In this document: one piece after another, positions 8,911 to 18,500 of the stretch | Layout: every line of letters begins with the position of its first letter | How positions within the stretch are numbered: position 1 is the stretch's first letter | Origin: JACVRW01 sp963812915 | Lineage (GTDB): Bacteria; Actinomycetota; Thermoleophilia; Solirubrobacterales; Thermoleophilaceae | DNA length: 64,000 bases | NCBI GenBank assembly: GCA_963812915.1 | Contig: CAWEXB010000003.1 | Span: 310,001-374,000, forward strand | Direction: 5' to 3' | Made by a program: the position numbers and the translations under genes | Notes under the pieces: generated by a model | Told to the model about the DNA's origin: nothing | Seen by the model: only the letters and a program-made list of their open reading frames with translations | The model's database searches: none

Positions 8911-9747
8911 TCACCTGGGAGGGGGCGGCAGGCTGTTCTCGAAGCCCGCATCCTTCGGCCTCGGCCGGCGCTGGAAGCGCCACCGAATGCGGCGACCGCC
9001 GCCGGCGGTCTCCTCGGTGCGCCACTCGCGCGCCGCGCGACGCAGCCGCGGAACGAGCAGGAGAGCCTCGAACGCGATGGGCAGGGACATCTTGCTCTGG
9101 CCAACCTTGCGGTCGCGGAAGCAGATCGGCACCTCCGTGACGGTGAAGCCGGCGAGCAGCGCGCGGTAGGTCAGCTCGATGTTGAACACGTACCCCTGTG
9201 AGCGCAGCGTCGACGGCTCGACGGTCTCGAGCACACGACGCCGCACGCAGCGAAAGCCGCTCGTCAGGTCATTCACCTTGACTCCCAGGACGGTACGGGC
9301 GTAGACGGAGCCACAGCGGCTGAGCACGCGCCGAAGGCGCGGCCAGTCGGCGATCCGCCCGCCCGCAACGTACCGTGACCCGAGCACCAGATCGCTGTTG
9401 GCGGCGGCGGCGATGAGTTGGGGCAGGTAGCTCGGGTCGTGGGAGAGGTCGGCGTCCATCACGATCACGAGCTCCGCGCCGCCGGCGAGTGCGTGCCGGA
9501 AGCCCGCCAGGTAGGCGCTCCCCAGCCCGTCCTTGGCCGGTCGGTGCAGCACCTCAACGCCGTTCAGCTCGGACGCGAGTCGATCCGCGAGCTCGCCGGT
9601 CCCGTCGGGTGAGGCGTCGTCCACGACGAGGAGGCGCCAGACCCCGGGCTCGGTCCGCTCGAGCTGCTCGGCCGTGGCGCGGACGATGCCCTCGAGGTTC
9701 CCCGCCTCGTTGTACGTCGGGAGGAAGACCCACAGCCGGGCGTCCAT
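8911..9747 (-). CDS. DPM1-like polyprenyl-phosphate mannose/glucose synthase (GT2)
   Basis: A 278-residue GT-A enzyme that transfers a sugar, usually mannose from GDP-mannose, to polyprenyl phosphate at the cytoplasmic face. It shows FLPTYNEAGN at the N-terminus, VVDDASPDGTGELAD, the metal-binding DADLSHDPSYLPQLI, GSRYVAGGRI, DLTSGFRC, and the C-terminal DRKVGQSKMS signature of the DPM1/Ppm1 group. It has no C-terminal membrane segments. The frame is open far upstream, but the ATG at 9747 begins just before FLPTYNEAGN and sits 7 bases after a TATCTT box. The product would feed the GT-C enzymes in the window, which use polyprenyl-phosphate sugars. Confidence 0.88.
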   Translation of the reverse strand: MDARLWVFLPTYNEAGNLEGIVRATAEQLERTEPGVWRLLVVDDASPDGTGELADRLASELNGVEVLHRPAKDGLGSAYLAGFRHALAGGAELVIVMDADLSHDPSYLPQLIAAAANSDLVLGSRYVAGGRIADWPRLRRVLSRCGSVYARTVLGVKVNDLTSGFRCVRRRVLETVEPSTLRSQGYVFNIELTYRALLAGFTVTEVPICFRDRKVGQSKMSLPIAFEALLLVPRLRRAAREWRTEETAGGGRRIRWRFQRRPRPKDAGFENSLPPPPR

Positions 9748-9754
9748 CGCGGAG

Positions 9755-9760
9755 AAGATA
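9755..9760 (-). promoter_or_regulatory. Putative -10 box (TATCTT) for the DPM1-like gene
   Basis: On the minus strand TATCTT is followed by 7 bases and then the ATG at 9747. The spacing would place the transcription start at or next to the start codon, and it supports 9747 over more upstream start candidates. Confidence 0.45.
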
Positions 9761-9820
9761 CGCGGGGCGACGTTCACGTGCGCCGCCCTGAACCGCGGCT
9801 GTCCGATACCGGCCTCCGGC

Positions 9821-10936
9821 TCACGCGGCCAGCTCCGCCACCAGCTCGCGATATTCGGAGCGGGTGCGCTCCCGGTCGAACAGCCTCTCGGCGCGGGCAC
9901 GGGCGCCGGAGGACAGCTCCGCTCGACGCCCGGCGGAGGACAGCACGCGGCGAAGAGCATCCGCCGCCGTGGCGGCGTCCCCGGGCTCGTAGAGGACACC
10001 GCAACTAGCGTCCACGATCTCGCGCGGGCCCGCGGCGTCCGGCGCGACCACCGGCACCCCGCACGCCAGCGCCTCCACGAGGGCGAGGCCGAAGGGCTCA
10101 CGCTCGGCGCAGTGGAGCAGGCAGCTCGCCCGCTGCAAGGCACCGACCGGGTCGGCGAGGGCTCCCGTCAGCTCTACCCGAGAGCGCAGATCCGGGCGCT
10201 TCGCGCGCCGGGTCAGCTCCTCCAACAACTGCTCCCCCGCCTCACCGAGCGGGCCGCCCGCCAACCGAACGCGAACGCCGGGGAGCGCCGGAGCCGCGAT
10301 CCTGGCGACCTCGAGCGCCAGGTCCGGGCGCTTCCAGGCGACGATGGCGCCGAGCACCAGCACCTCCGAGCCGTCCTGGGCGTGCGCCGGGCGAAAGCGT
10401 TCGAGGTCCACGCCGGGATGAACGACTCGGATTCGGTTCGCGAGCCGACCATTCGGATCGAGATCATTCGCGATCGCGCGCGAGAGGCACACGATCCGCG
10501 TCGAGCGCCGCGCCGCCGCCCGCACGATCCGTGCGACCGCCGGGCTGGGGAGAAAGTCGTTGTGCTGAAAGACAAGAGCCGGTCGCGGGCGAAGCGTGCC
10601 GAGCGCGAGGACGCCCACGAGCAGACCGCGCATGCTCCATGCGAAGACGACCGCCGGCCGCAGCCTGCGCACGGCGACGCGGAGCTCCCGGGCCTGGGAG
10701 GCGACCCGGACCGGGGCCACGGTTCTGTCTTTCAGGCCGCGCCGGAACTCCATCGGCCGTGGGCTCAGCGCGACGACCGCCAGCCCGCTCTCCCGCGCGG
10801 CGCTCGCCAGCGGGCCCTCCGGGCAGGCCACCGCCGCCGACTCCAGCCCGGTGGCGCAGTCGAGGAGGATGCGCTCGGCCCCGCCGAGGACGGACGAGTA
10901 GCTTGCAAACAGCGCCCTTGGGGCAGGCCTCGCCAT
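9821..10936 (-). CDS. GT4-family glycosyltransferase
   Basis: A 371-residue GT-B transferase. Visible are FASYSSVLGGAERILLDCA at the N-terminus, VVHPGVDLERFRP before the donor domain, VLVLGAIVAWKRPDLALEVA, and HCAEREPFGLALVEALACGV, with the GT4 E-x7-E. The ATG at 10936 is preferred to the GTG at 10957 because the GT domain begins immediately after it and a TAGTTT box lies 11 bases upstream. It is transcribed divergently from the GT2 gene at 10998, so the 61 bases between them hold two promoters. The acceptor and sugar are not identifiable. Confidence 0.86.
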   Translation of the reverse strand: MARPAPRALFASYSSVLGGAERILLDCATGLESAAVACPEGPLASAARESGLAVVALSPRPMEFRRGLKDRTVAPVRVASQARELRVAVRRLRPAVVFAWSMRGLLVGVLALGTLRPRPALVFQHNDFLPSPAVARIVRAAARRSTRIVCLSRAIANDLDPNGRLANRIRVVHPGVDLERFRPAHAQDGSEVLVLGAIVAWKRPDLALEVARIAAPALPGVRVRLAGGPLGEAGEQLLEELTRRAKRPDLRSRVELTGALADPVGALQRASCLLHCAEREPFGLALVEALACGVPVVAPDAAGPREIVDASCGVLYEPGDAATAADALRRVLSSAGRRAELSSGARARAERLFDRERTRSEYRELVAELAA

Positions 10937-10947
10937 CGGCCGGCGCG

Positions 10948-10953
10948 AAACTA
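10948..10953 (-). promoter_or_regulatory. Putative -10 box (TAGTTT) for the GT4 gene ending at 9821
   Basis: TAGTTT on the minus strand lies 11 bases before the ATG at 10936, inside the short divergent spacer. Confidence 0.35.
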
Positions 10954-10984
10954 CCACCTGTCAGGGAAGCCCGCGAGCCGCAGG

Positions 10985-10990
10985 TAGCAT
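10985..10990 (+). promoter_or_regulatory. Putative -10 box (TAGCAT) for the GT2 gene at 10998
   Basis: TAGCAT is followed by 7 bases and the ATG at 10998, with no Shine-Dalgarno sequence between them, so a leaderless transcript is likely. Confidence 0.45.
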
Positions 10991-10997
10991 CCGCGCA

Positions 10998-11897
10998 ATG
11001 CCGGCGCCGGAGGCCTCGTTCGCCGTGGTCGTGTGCACGCGAAACCGCTCGTCCAGCCTGGCCCGCACCCTCGACGCAGTCCTCGATCAGGCGCCTCAGT
11101 GCTTTCCGGTGGTGGTCGTCGACCAGAGTGACGAGCCCGACGCGGCGCTCGAAGCACGCGCCGCGCGCCAGCCGCGCCTGCGGGTCATCTGTGACGACGG
11201 GCGGGGGCTGTCCCGCGCGCGCAACGTCGCCTGGCGAGGCACGCGCGAGGGGTGGCTCGTCTTCGTCGACGATGACTGCCTCGTCGAGCCGGGCTGGGCC
11301 GCGGCGCTCCGGCAGGAGCTCCGTGCACACCCCGAGGCGGAGATGGTGACCGGCCACGTCGGAGCACGCGGAGGGCTTGCCGGTGAAGACCTTCACGTCA
11401 CGGTCTTTCCGGTCGAGAGCGCCGGCTGGCGCCGCGGCCGCTGGACGCGGCCGGGGGCGCTCGGCTTCGGGGTCTGCTTCGCGGTACGGCGCCGCGCGAT
11501 CGATCGGCTGGGCGGCTGGGACGAGCGACTCGGCCCCGGGGTCCCAGACTTTCCGGCCGCGGACGACATGGACTTCAACTATCGGTTGCTGCGCGCAGGC
11601 GGGGCGGCGTGGCTCACGCCCGCGGCGCGTGCCGAACACGACCAGTGGCGGAGCCCGGAAGACCTGCCGGCGCTGTACCGCGGATACGTGGCCGCATGGA
11701 GCGGGTTCGCCGTCAAGACGCTCCGCACGGGGGACCGGCTGGGTGGGGCGTGGCTGTGGCTCTTCGGGGTCGTGGACGTCGTCCACGAGCTCAAGACCGC
11801 GCTCGAGCAGCGCTCTCGGCTTCGGCTACGGCTGACCGGCGCGAAGCTCGCGGGACTGGCCAGCGGGACGCGGCGGGCGCTGGAGCGCTCTTGGTGA
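10998..11897 (+). CDS. GT2-family glycosyltransferase
   Basis: A 299-residue GT-A fold transferase. Signature elements are FAVVVCTRNRSSSLARTLDA at the N-terminus, DDGRGLSRARNVAWRGTREG, the metal-binding FVDDDCLVEPGWAA, and the acceptor-side block GGWDERLGPG...FPAADDMDF with the ED-type catalytic acid. The shape is that of rhamnosyl/glucosyl-type GT2 enzymes that extend lipid-linked glycans in the cytoplasm. It begins a plus-strand group that continues with the GT-C protein 19 bases downstream. Sugar specificity is unknown. Confidence 0.87.
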   Translation: MPAPEASFAVVVCTRNRSSSLARTLDAVLDQAPQCFPVVVVDQSDEPDAALEARAARQPRLRVICDDGRGLSRARNVAWRGTREGWLVFVDDDCLVEPGWAAALRQELRAHPEAEMVTGHVGARGGLAGEDLHVTVFPVESAGWRRGRWTRPGALGFGVCFAVRRRAIDRLGGWDERLGPGVPDFPAADDMDFNYRLLRAGGAAWLTPAARAEHDQWRSPEDLPALYRGYVAAWSGFAVKTLRTGDRLGGAWLWLFGVVDVVHELKTALEQRSRLRLRLTGAKLAGLASGTRRALERSW

Positions 11898-11916
11898 CCG
11901 ACAACTCCGGCCGGCG

Positions 11917-13542
11917 ATGAGCGGTCGATCGGGGCTTGCTCGGCCCGTCCTCGACCGAGCAACGCTCCTCCGCGCGGAGCCGGTGCTGCTGCCCGTCGCA
12001 CTCCTCCTCGCCGCGGCCGCGATCTCCGGGTTCACGATGCTGCGCGGGCTCGATCCCTACGACGAGGGCCAGATCCTCCTCGGTGCGCGCAGTGTCGCGC
12101 ACGGGGAGTGGCTGTACGCGGATTTCGTGTTCCCGTACGGGCCCGGACATCCGCTGGTGCTGGGGGGGCTCGAGAAGCTGCTCGGCCCCTCCCTGCTCTG
12201 GTGGCGGATCGTCCGCGTGGCTGCGGACGCGACCGTCGCGCTGCTCGCCTATGTACTCGTGCGCCGCGCGGCCCCGATGTCGGTGGCGCTCGCCGCATGG
12301 CTCATCGCCGCGGCCGGTATGGCACAACCGGGCGGCCCGAACCCCTTCCCGGTCGCGCTCGCCCTCGGCCTCGGCGCGTTCGCGGTGGCGACGGCGACTC
12401 CACCCCGGTCGGGGTGGGGCGCGTGGCGACGTCCCGCTGCCGCGGGTGCACTGGTCGCGCTGGCGGGCTTCTGGCGCGTGGACTTCGGGTTGTTCGCGGG
12501 CGCGGCCGTGCTCGTGGCGCTGATCCTCGCCCCCGTCTCGCGGGATCTTCGCGCGCGTGCCATCGGCGCCTTCCTCCTCGCCGGCGTCGGCCTCGGCGCG
12601 GTGCTGTACGCGCCGTTCGCGATCGTCGCCGGCCCGGCCACGCTCTACGAGCAGACGGTGGCGGACGGCCTGCGGGACCGGTCGTACTGGACGCTCCCAT
12701 TCCCGCTCGAGTACGACGGCGGCCTGCGCCTCTGGCCGCCCTGGTCGCTCGCGGAGGACCTCAAGGACGTGGTGGGCTACTACGTGCCGCTCGCGCTCGT
12801 GGTCGGGCTCGTGATCGCGGCGGGTGCCTTCCTGGTACGGGCGTGGCGCGAGAGAGCCCCCTGGCGCTGGGCGGGCCTGCTCGCCTTCGGGATCGGGGCC
12901 GCCGCCTACCTGCGCAGCCGGCCCGACGAGTTTCACACCCAGCCGCTGCTGGTCGCCCTGGCCGTCCTGCTGGCGTGCGCCGCCGTCTGGCTGTCGCGGG
13001 AGCGGAGCGGGCTCGCCCGCAATGTGCTGCTTCTGGGCGCGGTCGCCGTGCTCGCGTTCCTCGCGCTCAGCGGCACGGCGAACCGCCTCTCCGCCGCGCT
13101 GCTCCCGCCTGACCTCGAACGGGTCGGTCTGCCGGCGACCAGCGCGGTGCGCGCGCGGCCCGCCGAGGCGCGGGTGCTGCGCCGGGTGGTGCCGTACGTT
13201 CAGGCACGCGTGCCGCCCGACGAGCCGATCTTCGTCGCCCCGCGCCGATCGGACCTGGTGCGCTTCGACAACCTGCTGTTCTACATCCTTGCGGACCGCG
13301 ACACCGTGCTCGACGCCGGTGCGACGCTGCAGGCGCTGCCGAGCGAGCAGCGCAAGACGGTCGCCGCGATCGAGCGCGAGCGGCCGCGCGTCGTGGTGCG
13401 GTGGACGCATCCCCTGTCGAGCCAGCGCGAGCCGAACGAGCGCGGCCGGCCGAGTGGGTCTCGCCTCCTGGACTCCTACCTCGCCCGCCGCTACCGGCGA
13501 GTGGCCACCTTCGGCTTCTACCGAGTGCTCGAGCGCCGCTGA
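11917..13542 (+). CDS. GT-C-type integral membrane glycosyltransferase (GT39/ArnT-like), uncharacterised
   Basis: A 541-residue membrane protein with about ten to twelve hydrophobic segments. The first periplasmic loop carries LRGLDPYDEGQILLGARSV, the acidic DxxDE-like loop typical of GT-C enzymes using polyprenyl-phosphate sugars; YADFVFPYGPGHPLVLG follows. The C-terminal 150 residues are a soluble domain (PRRSDLVRFDNLLFYILADR). The protein would work outside the membrane on flipped glycans. It is followed by a small TPR-like protein gene. Acceptor and donor cannot be read from the sequence. Confidence 0.72.
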   Translation: MSGRSGLARPVLDRATLLRAEPVLLPVALLLAAAAISGFTMLRGLDPYDEGQILLGARSVAHGEWLYADFVFPYGPGHPLVLGGLEKLLGPSLLWWRIVRVAADATVALLAYVLVRRAAPMSVALAAWLIAAAGMAQPGGPNPFPVALALGLGAFAVATATPPRSGWGAWRRPAAAGALVALAGFWRVDFGLFAGAAVLVALILAPVSRDLRARAIGAFLLAGVGLGAVLYAPFAIVAGPATLYEQTVADGLRDRSYWTLPFPLEYDGGLRLWPPWSLAEDLKDVVGYYVPLALVVGLVIAAGAFLVRAWRERAPWRWAGLLAFGIGAAAYLRSRPDEFHTQPLLVALAVLLACAAVWLSRERSGLARNVLLLGAVAVLAFLALSGTANRLSAALLPPDLERVGLPATSAVRARPAEARVLRRVVPYVQARVPPDEPIFVAPRRSDLVRFDNLLFYILADRDTVLDAGATLQALPSEQRKTVAAIERERPRVVVRWTHPLSSQREPNERGRPSGSRLLDSYLARRYRRVATFGFYRVLERR

Positions 13543-13560
13543 GAGTGTCATGATGGCCGC

Positions 13561-13962
13561 ATGGTCGTGCGCGGCGCGCTGGTACTGGTGGCGTTGCTCG
13601 CGCTCGGTTGGTTCGGGGTGCTCTACCGCGACCGCCAGGTCGGCCAAGCGGCGGCCGACGTCATCTTCTACCAGCCGGGGCTTCCGGCGGCCGAGTTCGA
13701 GCGTCAGATGGAGCGCCTCCGGGGTGCCCGCCTGCTCGACCCCGACCGCTACTGGGAACTGACTCGAGCCAGGTACCTCCTGCTGCGCGACCGGCCGGTC
13801 CGCGCGCTGCGCACCGCGAACGGGCTCGTCCGCGAGGAGCCGGACAACCTCGATGCCTGGATCATCGTCCACGAGGCGGCGCGGGAGGTCGATCCACGCC
13901 GGGCGGCCCGGGCCCTGGCCGAGATACGCCGCCTGAACCCGCGCCTCACGCGGCGGCGCTAG
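13561..13962 (+). CDS. Small membrane-anchored TPR-like protein
   Basis: A 133-residue protein with a single N-terminal membrane anchor (GALVLVALLALGWFGVLYRD) and a helical remainder that looks like one to two TPR units (YWELTRARYLLLRDRPVRAL, LDAWIIVHEAAREVD with PRRAARALAEIRRLNP). TPR proteins of this size often act as scaffolds at membrane glycosyltransferase complexes, and it follows a GT-C gene by 18 bases. Its 3' end overlaps the convergent ligase gene by 17 bases. Function is not known. Confidence 0.65.
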   Translation: MVVRGALVLVALLALGWFGVLYRDRQVGQAAADVIFYQPGLPAAEFERQMERLRGARLLDPDRYWELTRARYLLLRDRPVRALRTANGLVREEPDNLDAWIIVHEAAREVDPRRAARALAEIRRLNPRLTRRR

Positions 13963-15463
13963 GTGTGGCGGACCGACGCCGCCGCCGAGGCGCGGAGGTC
14001 TCGTGAAGCGTTCGCTGGGTCGCCACCTCGCTGGCCGCGATGAGCCCGCCGGCCATGATGATGGCCGGCAGCGTCACCGCCGGGAGCTCCCAGTCCCAGT
14101 CGATCGAAGCGTGCAGCAGCCAGACGGTCGACGCGGCGCAGCAGCCGGCGGCTAACGGCTGGCCACCGCGGAGCGCGCGCCGCCCGGCCACGCCGACGCC
14201 GCCGAGGGCGATCAGCAGCGCAAACAGACCGGGCAAGCCAAGCTCGGTGGCCATGCCGAGCTCGAGCGAGTGGACCTCGCGCACGCCGCCCTCGACCGGA
14301 CGCTCACGGAGCCACTCCGCGCGGAAGCCTCCGGCACCCACGCCCGTGAGCGGCTCGCGCACGAAGGCGTCCACGCCGATGCGCCAGTAGTCGTACCGGC
14401 GGGACTCGACGCTCGTCAGCCGCGACGGGGAGGCCCTGGCAAACCGCGGGGAGTCGCGGTCGCCCCGTTCGCCCAGCCCGCCGAGCACGAGTCCGGCCAC
14501 CGTCAGCGCCACGGCCAATGCGGCTACGGCGGGCAACCGGTGCGCGAAGCTCAGCCGGTCGATCCGCGCATCTTCCGTCCCCGGGGCTCGTGCCGCGCTC
14601 GCGGCGGCCAGGGCCGCCGCCGCCATGACGATGACGAGGATCGCGAGCATGATCGCGCCGTCACGCTGCTGCTCGGAGGAGGAGCCCGACAACGAGGCCA
14701 CGCCCGGAAGCGCCGCCGAGCATGCGCCGGCCACGACCCCCGCCACGACGGCCAGACCCACGCCGCGCAGTTGCTGCCGGGTCGGGGAAGCGGCGAGCAG
14801 GACGATCAGTCCGACGACGGCCGCGGCGATCGCGCCGCGCGAGTAGGACAGGTAGACACCCATGCCGAGTGCCGCGCAAGCGGCTGCGGCAAGGGAGCGG
14901 ATCGTCGTCGGCCTCGTGCTGTCGCCCGCGAGCCGGGCGCAGAGCACGAGCCCGATGGCCGCCAGGGCGCCCTCGGCGTTCCAGTAGGTGATCGGCTGCT
15001 CGAGCCGCCCGCCCGCCCCCGTCGACCGGGCCCAGTCCACGACCCCGGGCAGCAGCCGCTCGGTGAGCCCGTAGCCGATCACGACGACGATCCCGAGCGC
15101 AAGGACCGGCTCGAGCGCGCGGCGCACCTCGCCTAGACGCAGCACCCCGGTCGCCGCTACCAGCACACCGAGGTAGAGCAGAGACCTTTGCACGGCGTCC
15201 GTCGCCGGTGTGGATACGGGCGCCCAGGTCAGCGACGCGGCCGTCCAGACGGTCAGGAAGGCGAGGCCGCCGAACGCCGCCCAGCCGGGCGCGCTCGCCG
15301 GAAGCGGTCGCGGCCCGGCGAGCGCGACGACCAGCACGAGCGCCCAGGCAACCATCCCGGCGACCAGGCGTGGATCCTCGAAGTAACCGCCCGAGAAGAA
15401 GGCGAGCGCCGTCGGGCCGGCGAACAGGATCGCCGCGGCGGTCAGGAGCACGGGGCGCCGCAC
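13946..15463 (-). CDS. O-antigen ligase/polymerase family membrane protein (Wzy_C domain)
   Basis: A 505-residue polytopic protein with about twelve membrane segments. The large periplasmic loop contains GVGAGGFRAEWLRERPVEGG followed by VHSLELGMATELGLPGLFAL, the histidine-centred Wzy_C signature shared by WaaL ligases and Wzy polymerases. An earlier loop has RLEQPITYWNAEGALAAIGL, also typical. It would join or polymerise lipid-linked glycan on the outer face of the membrane. The GTG at 15463 is used; a TACGCT box lies 7 bases upstream. The gene is divergent from the AftD-like gene at 15543. Ligase and polymerase roles cannot be separated from sequence alone. Confidence 0.85.
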   Translation of the reverse strand: MRRPVLLTAAAILFAGPTALAFFSGGYFEDPRLVAGMVAWALVLVVALAGPRPLPASAPGWAAFGGLAFLTVWTAASLTWAPVSTPATDAVQRSLLYLGVLVAATGVLRLGEVRRALEPVLALGIVVVIGYGLTERLLPGVVDWARSTGAGGRLEQPITYWNAEGALAAIGLVLCARLAGDSTRPTTIRSLAAAACAALGMGVYLSYSRGAIAAAVVGLIVLLAASPTRQQLRGVGLAVVAGVVAGACSAALPGVASLSGSSSEQQRDGAIMLAILVIVMAAAALAAASAARAPGTEDARIDRLSFAHRLPAVAALAVALTVAGLVLGGLGERGDRDSPRFARASPSRLTSVESRRYDYWRIGVDAFVREPLTGVGAGGFRAEWLRERPVEGGVREVHSLELGMATELGLPGLFALLIALGGVGVAGRRALRGGQPLAAGCCAASTVWLLHASIDWDWELPAVTLPAIIMAGGLIAASEVATQRTLHETSAPRRRRRSATPSAAA

Positions 15464-15470
15464 CGCGAAG

Positions 15471-15476
15471 AGCGTA
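15471..15476 (-). promoter_or_regulatory. Putative -10 box (TACGCT) for the ligase-like gene
   Basis: On the minus strand TACGCT is followed by 7 bases and the GTG at 15463. It faces away from the AftD-like gene promoter across an 79-base spacer. Confidence 0.45.
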
Positions 15477-15527
15477 GCGCGCAGGTGCGGGCGCAGAACG
15501 CCTGCTGCGGAGGGTCGCCGACAGGGC

Positions 15528-15533
15528 TAAGCT
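15528..15533 (+). promoter_or_regulatory. Putative -10 box (TAAGCT) for the AftD-like gene
   Basis: TAAGCT ends 9 bases before the ATG at 15543, again without a ribosome binding site between box and start. Confidence 0.4.
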
Positions 15534-15542
15534 CCCGCGGCC

Positions 15543-18500
15543 ATGCCCACGGCGCGCCGGGACACGGTCACCGCTGCGGCGCTGGGCTTGGTCGCGTACG
15601 CGCTCGCCTTCGCCCAGCGGCCGGGCCTGGCGACGTCGGACACGAAGGTCGACCTCCACGTGGCGGCGGGCCGGTTCCTGGCCGACGTCGCGTCGATGTG
15701 GACCGACTCGGGCAGCCTGGGTCAGGTCCAGGGCGGCCAGACGGCCGGCTACCTGTTTCCGATGGGTCCGTTCTTCGCCGCGGGGGAGGCCCTCGGGCTG
15801 GCGCCGTGGCTCGTCCAGCGCCTCTGGCTCGGGACGCTCCTGGCCCTCGGCGCCTGGGGCACGCTGCGCCTGCTCGACGCCCTCCGCGGACGTCCCCGAG
15901 GGGTCGCGCACGTGCTCGCCGGCCTCCTGTTCATGGTCAACCCGTTCGTCGTCGTCTACGCGAACCGCACGACGGTCACCCTCCTCGCCACCGCGGTGCT
16001 GCCGTGGCTGCTGCTCGCCGTCCACCGCGGGGTGCGCGAACGCGGATGGCGCTGGCCCGCGGCGTTCGCCCTGCTCTTGACCGCCTCGGGCCCGGGGGTC
16101 AACGCCGGGGTGACCGCCTGGCTGCTCGTTGCGCCCGCACTCCTGCTGGTCTACGAGGTGCGCTACGCCGACGTACGCCGGCGCGCTGCGGGCGCGTTCC
16201 TCCTGCGTGCCGCGCCGCTCACGCTCTTGACGAGCCTGTGGTGGCTCGCCCCGGCCTTGGTCCAGGCGTCGTACGGAACCGACTTCCTCCCCTTCACCGA
16301 GTCCTCGGGGACGGTCTGGGCCACCACGAGCGCGAGCGAGAGCCTGAGACTCATGGGCTTCTGGGTCTCGTACCTCGGCGTGGATTACACCGTGCCGCTC
16401 GCCGCCTGGGCGGACGCCAAGATGCTCCTGTACGCGGCGCCGGTCGTGGCGGCGATGTTGCTGGTTCCCGCGCTCGCCCTCGCCGGCTTCGTCTGGACCC
16501 GGCGCTGGCCCTACGGCCCCTTCTTCCTGGCCCTCGTCCTGCTGGGGATCCTCGTCATGATCGCGGGCTTTCCCGACGGTACGCCCCTGCGCCGCGGGCT
16601 CACCTACGCGTACAACCACTTTGACGAGGTACGCATCCTGCGAACGTCGTACAAGGCCGGGCCTCTGGTGGCCCTGGGTCTCGCGTGCCTCGGCGGCGTC
16701 GCCGCCGGGGAGCTGTGGCGCCGGGTCGCCTCCGCGCGCCGCGCCGGTGTTGCGCGCGTGCTGCTCGGCGCCGCGGGCCTCGGTCTGGTGGCCCTGGCAG
16801 GCTGGCCGCTCGTCACCGGCCGCGCGCAGGACCCACAGGTCTCCTGGCGCGCCATCCCGGCCGCGTGGAAAGCGTCGTCGCGCGACCTCGATCGGGAGCT
16901 TCCGGCGAGCTCGCGGGCGCTCGTCCTTCCCGGCGACCTGTTCGACTTTCACACGTGGGGCGGCACCGTGGATTCGCTCGCCCCGGCGCTGTCGCGCCGT
17001 CCGGTCGCAGAGCGGAGCTTCACGCCGTACGCCGACCTCCGGGCGGCCGACCTGCACTGGACGGTCGACGCGCTGGTGCACCAACGTCGTCTGTTGCCGG
17101 GCCAGCTGCCGCCGCTGCTCGCCCTCCTTGGCGTGCGCGCGGTGGTCACGCCCGCCGACGACGATCCCGCCCGTGGCGGCGCCCCATTCCCCGCCGACGC
17201 CGCCGCCGCCCTCGCCGGCCAGCCGGGATTCGCTCGGCCGGACCGCACCTATGGAGCGCTGCGCCCCGCGGCCAAGGGTCCCGACGAGCTCGGTCCGCGA
17301 CCGTCCCTGCCGCAGGTGCGGCGCTACGACCTGTCCTCGGGTCGGGGGCTGGTGCGCGTGGAGCCGAGGGCCCGACCGCTTGTGGTCGACGGCTCCGCCG
17401 ACGCGCTCGCCGCGACGGCGGCATTCGACGCGCTGCCGTCCCGGCGGACGCTGCGATACGCCGCCGACGTGCCGGCCCCAGAGCTGCGCGCGCTGGCGTC
17501 GCGCGGCGCCGACTTCGTCATCAGCGACACCAACCGGCGCCGAGCCTTCGTCGCCTCGAGCCTTGCGCAGAACACGGGCGCGACGCTGCCGTCCGATGAA
17601 GCCCCCGCAGAGAACGGCGTCGTGTTCGACCCGTTCCGACGCGGAGCTGCCGCTCAGACGGTCGCGGTCCTGTCCGGCGTCCGCTCGGTCGACGCGCCCT
17701 TCTCGCCGGTCCGTCCTCAGTTCCCCGAGCATCGCCCCTTCGCCGCGCTCGACGGCGATCCCGCCACGGCGTGGCTTGCGGACCCCACGCTTGACCGCGG
17801 CAGGTGGCGCCTCGAGGTGTCCTTCGACCGCCCGCGCGACGTCCCGTACGTCGACCTCGTGCCCTACTCGGACGCCGCGGGGACCGTCCGGGAGGTTGAG
17901 ATAGCGGGGGAGCGCTTCCGCGTCGGCCGGGGGCGAAACCGCATCCGGCTCGGCCTGCGGGGCGTCACCGAGCTGGAAGTGCTGCTCGCGGACGTGGCTC
18001 GCCCTCCGCACGGGGAGCGGGGCGCCGGCGGAATCGCCGAGCTCGACATACCGGGGCTGGAGGTGCGCGAGGAGCTCCGCCTACCGCGGACAGCCGAGGG
18101 CGCCCTCGCGGGGCGTGACCTGCGGCGATCGTCGCTCTCGTACCTCTTCACGCGCACCACCGGCGACGATCCGTATCGCCGTCAGCTCGCGCACGGCCCG
18201 TGGTCGGCGCTCGAGGTCCGCGACCGGGGCGACGGCGAACGCGAGCTACATCGCCTGTTCACACTGCCGGCCACCCGCCGCTTCCGCGCGGAGGCGTGGG
18301 TCACGGTCGCCGCCACCACCCCGGACTTCGAGCTGGACGCCCTCGCCGGTTATCGAGGCCCAGTCCGTGCCGCGTCGTCGAGCCGCTTCCAGGCGCGCCC
18401 AGCGTGGCGGGCATCCCGCGCGCTCGACGGCGACGCCGGCACGGCCTGGCTCGGAGGCTGGGTGCCGGGCGGCCGCGCGTGGCTCGGGTGGCGGGGAGCG

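Noticed and set aside
14661..18011. A 1,116-codon open frame on the minus strand
   Set aside because: It is antisense to the AftD-like and ligase-like genes, has no recognisable domain and is rich in Arg/Gly/Ala as expected for a shadow frame in GC-rich DNA.
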